From contig DAIEST010000089.1 of assembly GCA_027346125.1 (NCBI GenBank), positions 1-14,376 on the forward strand: a stretch of DNA of 14,376 nt. The letters run 5' to 3'. Origin of the DNA: Leptospirillum sp. (lineage in GTDB: Bacteria > Nitrospirota > Leptospirillia > Leptospirillales > Leptospirillaceae). The translations under genes and the position numbers were made by a program. Of this stretch, positions 6,946-13,469 are shown one piece after another. Every line of letters starts with the position of its first letter. Within the stretch, counting starts at the first letter, position 1. The notes beneath the pieces were generated by a model that saw only the letters and a list, made by a program, of their open reading frames with translations, had not been told where the DNA came from and did not search any database.

Positions 6946-8204
6946 CCCGACACCTCCACTGATTCTCCGGACCTGTTTTGCGACTCTTTTCCGCACGGAT
7001 CCCCCGGAATTCTCAACCGGAACTCCGTTTCTCCCGGACGGGAACTGACATTGAGCGAACCGCCATGGGCTTCCGCAATATTGTGCACAATGGACAGCCC
7101 CAACCCCGTCCCCTTCGGCTTTGTCGAAAAAAACGGGTTGAAGATCCGGTCCCTCATGCTCTCCGGAATTCCGGATCCATTGTCCCGGACGCAAAAAACG
7201 ACATCCCCTCCGGGAACCAGAGAAGCCTCGAGATGCACCTCTCCCCCCGAACATCCTTCAAGAACCTGGAACGCATTGACGGCAAGATTGAACAGCGCAT
7301 GGTACAGAAGCCCTTCGTCCGCCTCGATCACCCGGTCTTCCGGAACGGACACCTTCCATGCGACCCTCGGCGCTCCCGCCTGGGAGCGCATGTCCGGGAT
7401 CCGGGCAAAATCGGCCTGGGCCCGCATCAGGAAATCCGCCAGGGAAAACGGCGCCGGAACCGTTTCCGGAGGGCGCGTGTAATAGAGAAGGTTGCCGATC
7501 AGCCGGTCGAGCCGGGAGACCTGGACCCTCATATACCCGACCCACTCCGCAAGACGGCTGCCGGCAGGGGCTTCCCGTTCGGCGAGCGAGGCAAAAATCT
7601 CGAGGCTTCCCAGAGGATTCCTGAGTTCGTGGGCAATAGTCGCAACCATCTCTCCCATTTCCTTCAGCCTCCGGTCGCGGGACACCTCCTCCTCCATTTC
7701 CCTGACCCGCGTCCGGTCGGTCAGGATCAGGACGTGGCCGGCCGGACGCTTTTCCCGGTCCCGCACCACCGAATGGGTCACGATCAGAGAACGTTCTTTC
7801 CAGTGGACCGGAACCGGAGCGTCCGACTGGGGAGGAGGCCAGACCCCCCAGCGGGACAGAACCGCCAGGGTCTCCTCTTCGGAAGAACCGACCCATTCTC
7901 CGACGAGCGGATTGGTCCAGAGGATCCGTCCTCCGGGAGTCAGGACCAGCACCCCGGTCGAAAGACTTTTCAGGAGCGCGTCCAGGAATTGCCCCTGGCT
8001 GTCCAGCGCCTGATCCTTTTCCCGGATGACCCGGGACAACTCCGAGATCCGCTCTTCCAGTCCCTGGTAAGTATTGACCAGCTTGTCCGAGGCTTCCCTG
8101 AAAAACTCGAACGCCTCGGACAACGCGTTCACATCCTTGACGCCCGTTCCCGTCGGGAACTGGACCGCACCCGTCCGTTTTCCTGTGTCAGAACCCACGG
8201 TCAT
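6942..8204 (-). CDS. flrB: FlrB/FleS-like soluble sensor histidine kinase
   Basis: A 420-residue histidine kinase with no membrane segment or signal peptide, so it should act in the cytoplasm. Seen: a helical, probably coiled-coil N-terminal part (about 25-78), a PAS-like domain (about 75-165, LSTGVLVLTPGGRILWTN at the start), a HisKA dimerisation domain with phospho-acceptor H192 in IAHELRNPLGSLE, and a HATPase domain. The latter has the N box (FNLAVNA, 305-311), G1 (DNGSGIP, 341-347), F box (FNPFFSTK) and G2 (GTGLGLSIVH, 365-374). This matches the FlrB/FleS layout. Start ATG at 8204 follows GGAGGTGC and overlaps the end of the TPR gene by 17 bp; GTG at 8198 has better Shine-Dalgarno spacing (9) and is possible. 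The stop overlaps the regulator start by 4 bp, so the pair is translationally coupled. What it senses is not visible. Confidence 0.87.
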   Translation of the reverse strand: MTVGSDTGKRTGAVQFPTGTGVKDVNALSEAFEFFREASDKLVNTYQGLEERISELSRVIREKDQALDSQGQFLDALLKSLSTGVLVLTPGGRILWTNPLVGEWVGSSEEETLAVLSRWGVWPPPQSDAPVPVHWKERSLIVTHSVVRDREKRPAGHVLILTDRTRVREMEEEVSRDRRLKEMGEMVATIAHELRNPLGSLEIFASLAEREAPAGSRLAEWVGYMRVQVSRLDRLIGNLLYYTRPPETVPAPFSLADFLMRAQADFARIPDMRSQAGAPRVAWKVSVPEDRVIEADEGLLYHALFNLAVNAFQVLEGCSGGEVHLEASLVPGGDVVFCVRDNGSGIPESMRDRIFNPFFSTKPKGTGLGLSIVHNIAEAHGGSLNVSSRPGETEFRLRIPGDPCGKESQNRSGESVEVSG

Positions 8205-10389
8205 GCACCTCCCCTGCCAGTTTGATCCCCCTTGCCCGCTGGCGGGCAACCTCTGCAAGAGGGGATGGAGACTTGCTTCTGGAAGCCTGGAGAAACCACC
8301 GGTAGGCTTCCTCCGGATGCCCCATCGTCTCCGCCATGTTTCCCAGCTGATAACTGACCCATCCCGCCCGGGGATCCGCCGGATCCGTGTCGACGAATGC
8401 CGTCCAGATCCGTCTGGAGCGATCGACATGATGGAGTTCGCGCTCCATCTTTCCCCAATCGTACAGAAGGGTCAGCAGGGCTTTGCGATCCCGGGGATCC
8501 CGCGAACCGTCCAGAAAGCTCCGTGCCCGGACGGCCGTTTCAAGGGCTTTCTGATATTCCCCCCGGGCGGATTCGATCTCGAAAAGCCGCGCGAGGCTTC
8601 TTCCGGACGACTCGTCCTCCGGAAACAGCGAGAGCCTGGTCTCCAGAAAGGAAGTCTCCCGGCCGGTTCGCCCCATCCTGCGGGCAAGCCTGGCCATTCT
8701 CCCCAGCCAGACCGGCTTCTCCGCGGAATCCGCCGGAAGAACCGCCAGCAGATCGAGTCCGGTTCTGTAGGCATCGTCCGGTTTCCTGCGAACGAGCGCC
8801 AATCGGAACAGATCCCCCAGAACCCCGGCGCGGTCGCGGAGAGCGGCCACCGACAGCGCCTTCCGATACCAGCGTTCGGCCGCTTCCGGACGATTCAGCT
8901 GTTCCTGCGCCTTCCCGATCAGGACAAACACACGGGACGACTTCCGGATCGACTCTTCCTCAAAAGCGGTAGGTCTTGAATCCGTCAGCGACGGCATCAG
9001 GGCATATCCGTAGGATCGCGCGATCCGAAGCACTTTCTGCGGATGGCGGGAACGGCTTTCCGACAGGATCCAGCCATACACGAGCCCGGTTTCAAGACCG
9101 GAAACCCGTCGTCCGAGAGGGGATTCCGGCTCGACAAGGGAGGAAATCCGGTGCAGTTTCCTGAGAGCCTGCGACCACTGGTTCCGTTCGGCCAGCAGCG
9201 GAACGATCAGGGAAAGAGCCATCACGCGCGACCGTCGGGAGCCCCGCTGGAGATTCACACCCTCAAGGCGGTCGATCATCCGGTCCAGATCGCTTTTCCG
9301 GTGGGGCTTCACCGGGCTGCTGTTCAGGAGAGATCGCCCGTTGGCGGATTCGGCAAGCTTCAGGCGGGCCCGGATGGACCAGTCCGATTCCGGAGACTCG
9401 TGGATCAGTTCTCTCAGCCGGGCGTCCATACTTCTCCTGCGGCCCAGACGTCCCGCGAGAAGAGCCATCCGGTACCGGGCTTCCGGAACATGGGGACTCT
9501 CCGGATCGAAACGGAGAAAATTCCGGTAAAGGGCGAACGCTCTGCGGTTGTGTCCCGCCCGATCGGCATAGCGCCCCAGAAGAAGAAGGAGAGAGGGATG
9601 TTTGTAAGGGTAATTTCCGTCCAGGGAAAGCGCTTCGCTCAAAAGAGAGCCCGTTTCTTCCATCTGCCCCAGATCCAGCAAAACGCGGGCTTTTTCGTAA
9701 TCGAGGGAGATCCGTTGCCGGAGCGCGACGGAGGACTGGGGGTTCAGCCGGGACAAAAGGCGATCCAGGATCTGTCGGGAGGCATCCAGATGCTTTTCCC
9801 GCCTGAGGATCTCTGCCAGCAAAAGGTGGCTGTCGAACGCCCGCGGACCGTCCGGGGCTTCTCCCAGACCCATCTCGAGATATCCTTTGGCCTCCGGATA
9901 GAATCCGCGCCTGAACATGATCCGGCCCATCCGGTAGCCTGCCCGTCCACGGTCCCATTTGGCCGGCAAAGCGTAATGGGCTTTCCAGCAAAGCCGGATC
10001 GCTTCGCGCCAGAACCGGTTCCGCTCCTGGCGCGTCAGTCCGGGACGTACCGCCATACGCCCGGAAATCCGTCCCAGGAGAAGATAGGAGGGGCCCGTCA
10101 GTACCGAATCCGGATGCGACTTGAGGAGGCCATCGAGTTCCCGTGTCGCCCTCTTCCAGTCCTTCCCGGCAAAAAATCGTTCCGCTTTCCCGTACATCAG
10201 GGCATCCTCCCCGATCATCCCGGGGGAAATCGAACGAACCGCTCCGGAGACAGGAGAGGGAGAGTCCGCCGGATAGGCCCGGACGCAATGAAAGAAAAAG
10301 GCCAGAAACAAAAAAAGGGCTCCCGGCGCAACGGTTTTCCATGCGCTCGACCGGACCCTTTCCCTGTTCCCGGAATCGGACGGAACCAC
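8188..10389 (-). CDS. Large exported TPR-repeat protein leading the flrBC operon
   Basis: I do not recognise a named family. The 733-residue product begins with a basic stretch (NRERVRSSAWKTV) and a hydrophobic core (APGALFLFLAFFFH) followed by CVRA-YPADS, a probable Sec signal peptide cleaved after VRA at about residue 38; an uncleaved membrane anchor is possible. There is no good lipobox. The rest is Arg/Leu-rich helical hairpins of TPR type, for example AERFFAGKDWKRATRELDGLL, AFALYRNFLRFDPESP and the C-terminal SYQLGNMAETMGHPEEAYRWF, so it is likely a periplasmic superhelical scaffold. GTG at 10389 has GGGGAG 7 bases upstream. The ATG at 10428 has only GGAG at 2 bases and would give an overlong n-region, and the open frame to 10476 begins upstream of the predicted transcript. 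It is first in the sigma-54 operon and overlaps flrB by 17 bp, so a flagellar assembly or sensing role is inferred. Confidence 0.8.
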   Translation of the reverse strand: MVPSDSGNRERVRSSAWKTVAPGALFLFLAFFFHCVRAYPADSPSPVSGAVRSISPGMIGEDALMYGKAERFFAGKDWKRATRELDGLLKSHPDSVLTGPSYLLLGRISGRMAVRPGLTRQERNRFWREAIRLCWKAHYALPAKWDRGRAGYRMGRIMFRRGFYPEAKGYLEMGLGEAPDGPRAFDSHLLLAEILRREKHLDASRQILDRLLSRLNPQSSVALRQRISLDYEKARVLLDLGQMEETGSLLSEALSLDGNYPYKHPSLLLLLGRYADRAGHNRRAFALYRNFLRFDPESPHVPEARYRMALLAGRLGRRRSMDARLRELIHESPESDWSIRARLKLAESANGRSLLNSSPVKPHRKSDLDRMIDRLEGVNLQRGSRRSRVMALSLIVPLLAERNQWSQALRKLHRISSLVEPESPLGRRVSGLETGLVYGWILSESRSRHPQKVLRIARSYGYALMPSLTDSRPTAFEEESIRKSSRVFVLIGKAQEQLNRPEAAERWYRKALSVAALRDRAGVLGDLFRLALVRRKPDDAYRTGLDLLAVLPADSAEKPVWLGRMARLARRMGRTGRETSFLETRLSLFPEDESSGRSLARLFEIESARGEYQKALETAVRARSFLDGSRDPRDRKALLTLLYDWGKMERELHHVDRSRRIWTAFVDTDPADPRAGWVSYQLGNMAETMGHPEEAYRWFLQASRSKSPSPLAEVARQRARGIKLAGEVHDRGF

Positions 10390-10402
10390 TCGGACTCTCC
10401 CC
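10390..10402 (-). promoter_or_regulatory. Ribosome binding site that selects GTG 10389 for the TPR gene
   Basis: GGGGAG (10402-10397) precedes GTG at 10389 by seven bases, better than any site before the in-frame ATG at 10428. The resulting N-terminus is a normal-length signal peptide. The untranslated leader from the predicted sigma-54 start (about 10461) would be about 72 bases. Confidence 0.55.
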
Positions 10403-10471
10403 GACAGAGGTGTTCTGACAACTCCCATGACTCCATGAGAATGCGGTCGCAACAGACTACGGCATCTCCGA

Positions 10472-10487
10472 AGCAAACCGTTTGCCA
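10472..10487 (-). promoter_or_regulatory. Sigma-54 (RpoN) -24/-12 promoter of tpr-flrB-flrC operon
   Basis: The minus strand reads TGGCAAACGGTTTGCT, matching TGGCAYRNNNNTTGCW at all fixed positions except Y (A instead of C/T), with GG and GC at the exact spacing. The predicted start is about 10461. The core GCAAACCGTTTGC is also a perfect inverted repeat. It lies in the 198-bp gap between the FleQ-like activator gene and the TPR gene, exactly where a FlrA-to-flrBC step would need it. Confidence 0.87.
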
Positions 10488-10552
10488 GAAGCCGGGAATC
10501 GTTTCAGTTCATGGATCCGGACAGGAGAGAAAGCCGCAGGAGGACAGTGGAA

Positions 10553-10568
10553 TGTCATGAATATGACA
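10553..10568. promoter_or_regulatory. Palindrome with FleQ-box half-sites, candidate enhancer of the tpr-flrBC promoter
   Basis: TGTCATGAATATGACA has perfect six-base arms around four bases. Its inner 14 bases are GTCA-N6-TGAC, the same half-sites and spacing as the published Pseudomonas FleQ box (GTCaNTaAAtTGAC, from memory); the six central bases differ. The centre lies about 100 bases upstream of the predicted sigma-54 start, a normal enhancer distance. No T-run follows, so it is not a terminator of the activator gene. Confidence 0.55.
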
Positions 10569-10587
10569 CAGGAAGCAGGAGGAGGAT

Positions 10588-11628
10588 CTAGGTGTCGCCT
10601 TCAACCGTTTCGACAAATCTCTTCAGCTTCTCGATCAGGGTCGTCCGGTTGATTCCGAGAAAGGCGGAAGCCCGGGTCTTGTTTCCCCCGAACCGGGAGA
10701 GCGCCTTTTCGATCAATTCCCGCTCAAGATTCAGGAGATATCCCGGAAGATCGATTCCCTTCCCGTCCATGGAGGGAAGAGAGCCCGGCAACGAAAAAAC
10801 GTCGCCCGGCGTTTCGGCAGGAGTGGCCGAAGGGCCGGGAAACCCGCCGGCAGACCGCGACAGGACCTTTTCGGGAAGATCCTCCCGATGCACGGACTCT
10901 CCGGATTTCAGCACCAGAAACCGTTCCACCAGATTCTCGAGTTCCCGGATATTGCCGGGCCAGGCGTAACGGCTCAGGGCATCCATCGCGTCGGGCAGGA
11001 ACATGACGGCGTCTCCCCGGCCCTCGTCCACCCAACGGTCCACAAAAAACCGGATCAGGATCGGAAGATCCCCGATACGGTCCCGAAGGGGCGGAATCTC
11101 GATGGGAATCACCGAAATCCGGTAGAAGAGATCCTCCCGGAAAACGGACTCCCGGACCATCCGCTCGAGGTTCCGGTGGGTCGCAGCCAGGATCCTGACG
11201 TTGGCCTTCCGGGGATGGCTTCCTCCCACGCGTTCATAGACCTTTTCCTGAAGAACCCTGAGCAGCTTGACCTGAAGATTGAGCGGAAGTTCCCCGATCT
11301 CGTCGAGAAAGAGTGTCCCTCCCTCGGCGAGTTCGAATCGCCCGGAGCGCTGGCTGGCCGCCCCTGTAAACGCCCCTTTCTCGTGTCCGAACAGTTCGCT
11401 TTCGATCAGTCCTTCAGGGATGGCGCCACAGTTGACGGGAATGAACGGCGACCGGACTCTCGGGCTCCGCTCGTGGATCATCCTGGCGATCCGTTCCTTT
11501 CCCGTTCCGCTCTCGCCCGTAATGAGGAGGGTCGAGTCGGTCCGGGCCACCCGATCGACCAGGTCCAGAAGACGGAGTATTCTTTGCGACTCTCCGATAA
11601 ATGCAGTCGCCACTGCTACACGCTCCAT
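10588..11628 (-). CDS. FleQ/FlrA-like sigma-54 activator lacking a receiver domain
   Basis: A 346-residue enhancer-binding protein, proposed master activator of the flagellar regulon here. Seen: an N-terminus of only about 10 residues, then a AAA+ domain with Walker A GESGTGKE (38-45), an intact GAFTGA loop (85-90), Walker B TLFLDEIGE, and REDLFYRI. A Pro/Ser/Gly-rich linker (about 257-290) and a Fis-type helix-turn-helix at about 315-338 (NRTTLIEKLKRF) follow. The C-terminus GIDLPGYLLNLERELIEKAL closely parallels Pseudomonas FleQ (DLKDYLANLE...RRTTLVEKMRKYG, from memory), which is why I place it in this family, although FleQ and FlrA have an extra N-terminal domain of about 140 residues. ATG at 11628 overlaps the queG end by 13 bp and has no clear Shine-Dalgarno; GTG at 11613, with GGAG about 9 bases upstream, is a real alternative. 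A PspF-like regulator of another process is less likely. Confidence 0.88.
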   Translation of the reverse strand: MERVAVATAFIGESQRILRLLDLVDRVARTDSTLLITGESGTGKERIARMIHERSPRVRSPFIPVNCGAIPEGLIESELFGHEKGAFTGAASQRSGRFELAEGGTLFLDEIGELPLNLQVKLLRVLQEKVYERVGGSHPRKANVRILAATHRNLERMVRESVFREDLFYRISVIPIEIPPLRDRIGDLPILIRFFVDRWVDEGRGDAVMFLPDAMDALSRYAWPGNIRELENLVERFLVLKSGESVHREDLPEKVLSRSAGGFPGPSATPAETPGDVFSLPGSLPSMDGKGIDLPGYLLNLERELIEKALSRFGGNKTRASAFLGINRTTLIEKLKRFVETVEGDT

Positions 11629-12587
11629 TCACGAGGATGATGATCCCTGGCCGGTTTCTGGAGTTCGGCGATCTCGATCAGACGTTCCCACAGGAACTCC
11701 GGAGGCACCCTTCGGAGCGACGGATTTCCTTCGACTAACTGTATAAGATCTTCCCTGGAATTGACAACACCCAAAGAATCTGCCTCCCCTTCCGGCCCGA
11801 TCGCATCGGTCACGGCCCTCGGGTGGTTGTGGGGACATACATCCTGGCAGACATCGCACCCGAACAGCCAGTCCCCCCCCTTCTCGTTCCGGAGAAAAGC
11901 GGTGGGAGCGCCGGGCTGTTCCACCGTCAGGTAGGAAAGGCACCGTGGCGCGATCAGCTGGTACGGAGCCCGGAAGGCCGACGTCGGACAGGCGTCAAGA
12001 CAGCGACGGCAGGATCCGCACGGAGAAAACCCTGAAAACGGGCCTTTCAGCGTGGCAAGGGGAGTTTTCAGCAAAAGGGATCCGATCGTGAAATGGGATC
12101 CGAACAGAGGGTTGATCAGGAGAGTGTTCTTGCCGATCGCGCCGAGTCCCGCCTCGGCGGCCAGCGATTTTTCCAGCAGGGACCCGTGATCGGGCTTGAC
12201 CAGCGGACGGTCTCCCGGGTCGAGACGCTCCCGGATACGGTCCCTGACCCTCCGGAATCTCTCTTCAAAGACCCGGTGATAGTCCGGACCCTGGGCATAG
12301 CGCGCCAGACGGACGTCCTGCCCCAGGCCCGTCAGGGGTCTGGCGTTCGAAACGGGCAGGAGGGCGATGACCAGGGAACGGTAGCCGGGATATCCCTCCT
12401 CCAGCGAGCGCCGTCTCCGGGCCGTCCGGGACAGATACTCCATCCCGCCATGGTCCCCCCGTTCAAGCCATTCTTCAAAGCGGGGGTAGTCGGGACGGGG
12501 ATCCGGATCCCCCAGAATCGCCGCAAGGGGAAACTCCGCGAGCGTTTCCCGGAGAACGAAGCGTGCCTTCTCCAGGGAAGAGTCCAT
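11616..12587 (-). CDS. queG: QueG, epoxyqueuosine reductase (short form)
   Basis: QueG is a cobalamin-dependent iron-sulfur enzyme that reduces epoxyqueuosine to queuosine at position 34 of GUN-anticodon tRNAs in the cytoplasm. It has 323 residues, fitting the short form without the C-terminal HEAT-like repeats of the E. coli enzyme. Seen: the catalytic-type Asp (D133) in PDHGSLLEK, the GLG-IGKNTLLINP segment (147-160), and two 4Fe-4S motifs, CGSCRRCLDACP (C190, C193, C196, C200) and C216 with CDVCQDVCP (C244, C247, C251). The usual GLGWIGK Trp is Ala here. I chose ATG at 12587 with GGGAGG 5 bases upstream; GTG at 12605 is a poorer option. It lies 22 bp after the second HDOD gene and overlaps the activator gene. 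A direct link to motility is not evident; it may share the operon only by arrangement. Confidence 0.93.
   Translation of the reverse strand: MDSSLEKARFVLRETLAEFPLAAILGDPDPRPDYPRFEEWLERGDHGGMEYLSRTARRRRSLEEGYPGYRSLVIALLPVSNARPLTGLGQDVRLARYAQGPDYHRVFEERFRRVRDRIRERLDPGDRPLVKPDHGSLLEKSLAAEAGLGAIGKNTLLINPLFGSHFTIGSLLLKTPLATLKGPFSGFSPCGSCRRCLDACPTSAFRAPYQLIAPRCLSYLTVEQPGAPTAFLRNEKGGDWLFGCDVCQDVCPHNHPRAVTDAIGPEGEADSLGVVNSREDLIQLVEGNPSLRRVPPEFLWERLIEIAELQKPARDHHPREWSV
11740..11767 (-). promoter_or_regulatory. Possible sigma-70-type promoter inside queG for the FleQ-like activator
   Basis: On the minus strand TTGTCA (11767-11762) is followed after 16 bases by TATACA (11745-11740), 5/6 and 4/6 matches to the housekeeping consensus, in a local A/T-rich patch of a GC-rich gene. 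The predicted start is about 11733, about 105 bases before the activator start. These are codons of queG, so the match could be chance. Confidence 0.3.
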
Positions 12588-12609
12588 CAGCGCCTCCCGG
12601 GACACGCCG

Positions 12610-13455
12610 TTAAAGGACAGATCCGGAACGTTGCCGGATCATCTCCCGGTCGAAGAGAAAGTCCTTCATCAGCCCGATCAGCTCATCTTCCGTCATCTGG
12701 AGTTCTTCGACGAGCCGGAACAGACCCTCCTGTCCGACAAGGTTTCCCATATGCCCCATTCCGAACCCCTGGACAACCTGATCCGCGAGGGAAACGATCA
12801 GGACGGCCGTCCGTTCCATCGCCGGGGCCATGGCCGGATCCTCGTGCCACCGGATCGGCTGACGGATAATGGACGGGAATCTCCATGTAGAAACAAGACG
12901 GGCGCCGACTTCCATGTGGTCCAGGCCAAACAGTTCCTTTTCCCATCGACAGTCCGGGGTCTGGATATCCAGATCCCGGCTGGCTTTCCGCATCTGTTCA
13001 GGGGCGTACATGTAATAGGGTATCTTTCCGATATCGTGAAGCAGTCCGGCCAGGGCGACCTCCTCCACGAACGGACAACGGATGGCGACGCCGATCTTCC
13101 GGCTTGTCATCGAAACGGCCAGGCTGTGCGCCCAAAGGTCGAGCACGCCCGGTTCCCCGCGAATCCGGTCAAAGAGACTGGTCGTCAGGATAATGCCGCG
13201 CGACGACGACAGCCCCAGCCGGATCAGGGCTTCCCGAACGCTTCCCACCGTACCGGAATACGGGTAGAACGGAGAGTTTGCCACCTTGAGGAGCCTTGAC
13301 GCCAATCCCGGATCTTCTTCGATGAAGGAGGAGATCGCCGACAGGGAGATCTCCGGATCGTCCATCTTCTCGAAAAGCCTTCGGGTCGTCGGAGAAATTG
13401 CGGGCAGGAGGGAGAGGTCCTCGATCAGCAGGGCAAATTCGTCCGATGAAAACAT
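12610..13455 (-). CDS. HDOD-domain signalling protein (second of tandem pair)
   Basis: A 281-residue protein made almost entirely of one HDOD domain, a relative of HD/HD-GYP phosphohydrolases found in signalling proteins. Seen: FALLIEDLSLLPAISPTT at the start, the helical EEDPGLASRLLKVANSPFY segment (47-64), REALIRLGLSSSRGIIL (74-90), and HD-type residues H110 (WAHS), H140/D141 (LLHDIGK), H180 (GLDH), H204 (IRWHE) and D225 (SLADQ). That is a complete H-HD-H-H-D set, although many HDOD domains are thought to lack catalysis. ATG at 13455 has AGGAGG five bases upstream and follows the first HDOD stop by 14 bp; a TTG at 13473 would overlap that gene. HDOD proteins such as Campylobacter Cj0248 and Xanthomonas GsmR affect motility, so the location near flagellar regulators is suggestive. 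No partner domain is present. Confidence 0.86.
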   Translation of the reverse strand: MFSSDEFALLIEDLSLLPAISPTTRRLFEKMDDPEISLSAISSFIEEDPGLASRLLKVANSPFYPYSGTVGSVREALIRLGLSSSRGIILTTSLFDRIRGEPGVLDLWAHSLAVSMTSRKIGVAIRCPFVEEVALAGLLHDIGKIPYYMYAPEQMRKASRDLDIQTPDCRWEKELFGLDHMEVGARLVSTWRFPSIIRQPIRWHEDPAMAPAMERTAVLIVSLADQVVQGFGMGHMGNLVGQEGLFRLVEELQMTEDELIGLMKDFLFDREMIRQRSGSVL

Positions 13456-13469
13456 CCGGGCCTCCTGTG

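Noticed and set aside
5512..7254. Long 580-codon version of the response regulator
   Set aside because: The first 103 codons lie within the kinase gene in another frame; the receiver domain begins right after the GTG at 6945, which overlaps the kinase stop.
6978..8225. 415-codon plus-strand open frame opposite the kinase gene
   Set aside because: Antisense to a kinase with all motifs present; no recognisable protein features.
8205..8429. N-terminal extension of the kinase frame into the TPR gene
   Set aside because: Arg/Pro-rich shadow sequence; the TPR reading continues to 8188 and a Shine-Dalgarno precedes ATG 8204.
9043..10560. 505-codon plus-strand open frame opposite the TPR gene
   Set aside because: Same antisense artefact: low-complexity Arg/Pro/Gly composition, no ribosome site or family resemblance, and it runs across the sigma-54 promoter region of the opposite strand.
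10553..10600. Plus-strand AGGAGG followed by ATG TCA TGA and a second ATG, resembling a leader peptide
   Set aside because: The ATG belongs to the palindrome, the frame is two codons long, and nothing on the plus strand downstream is a gene.
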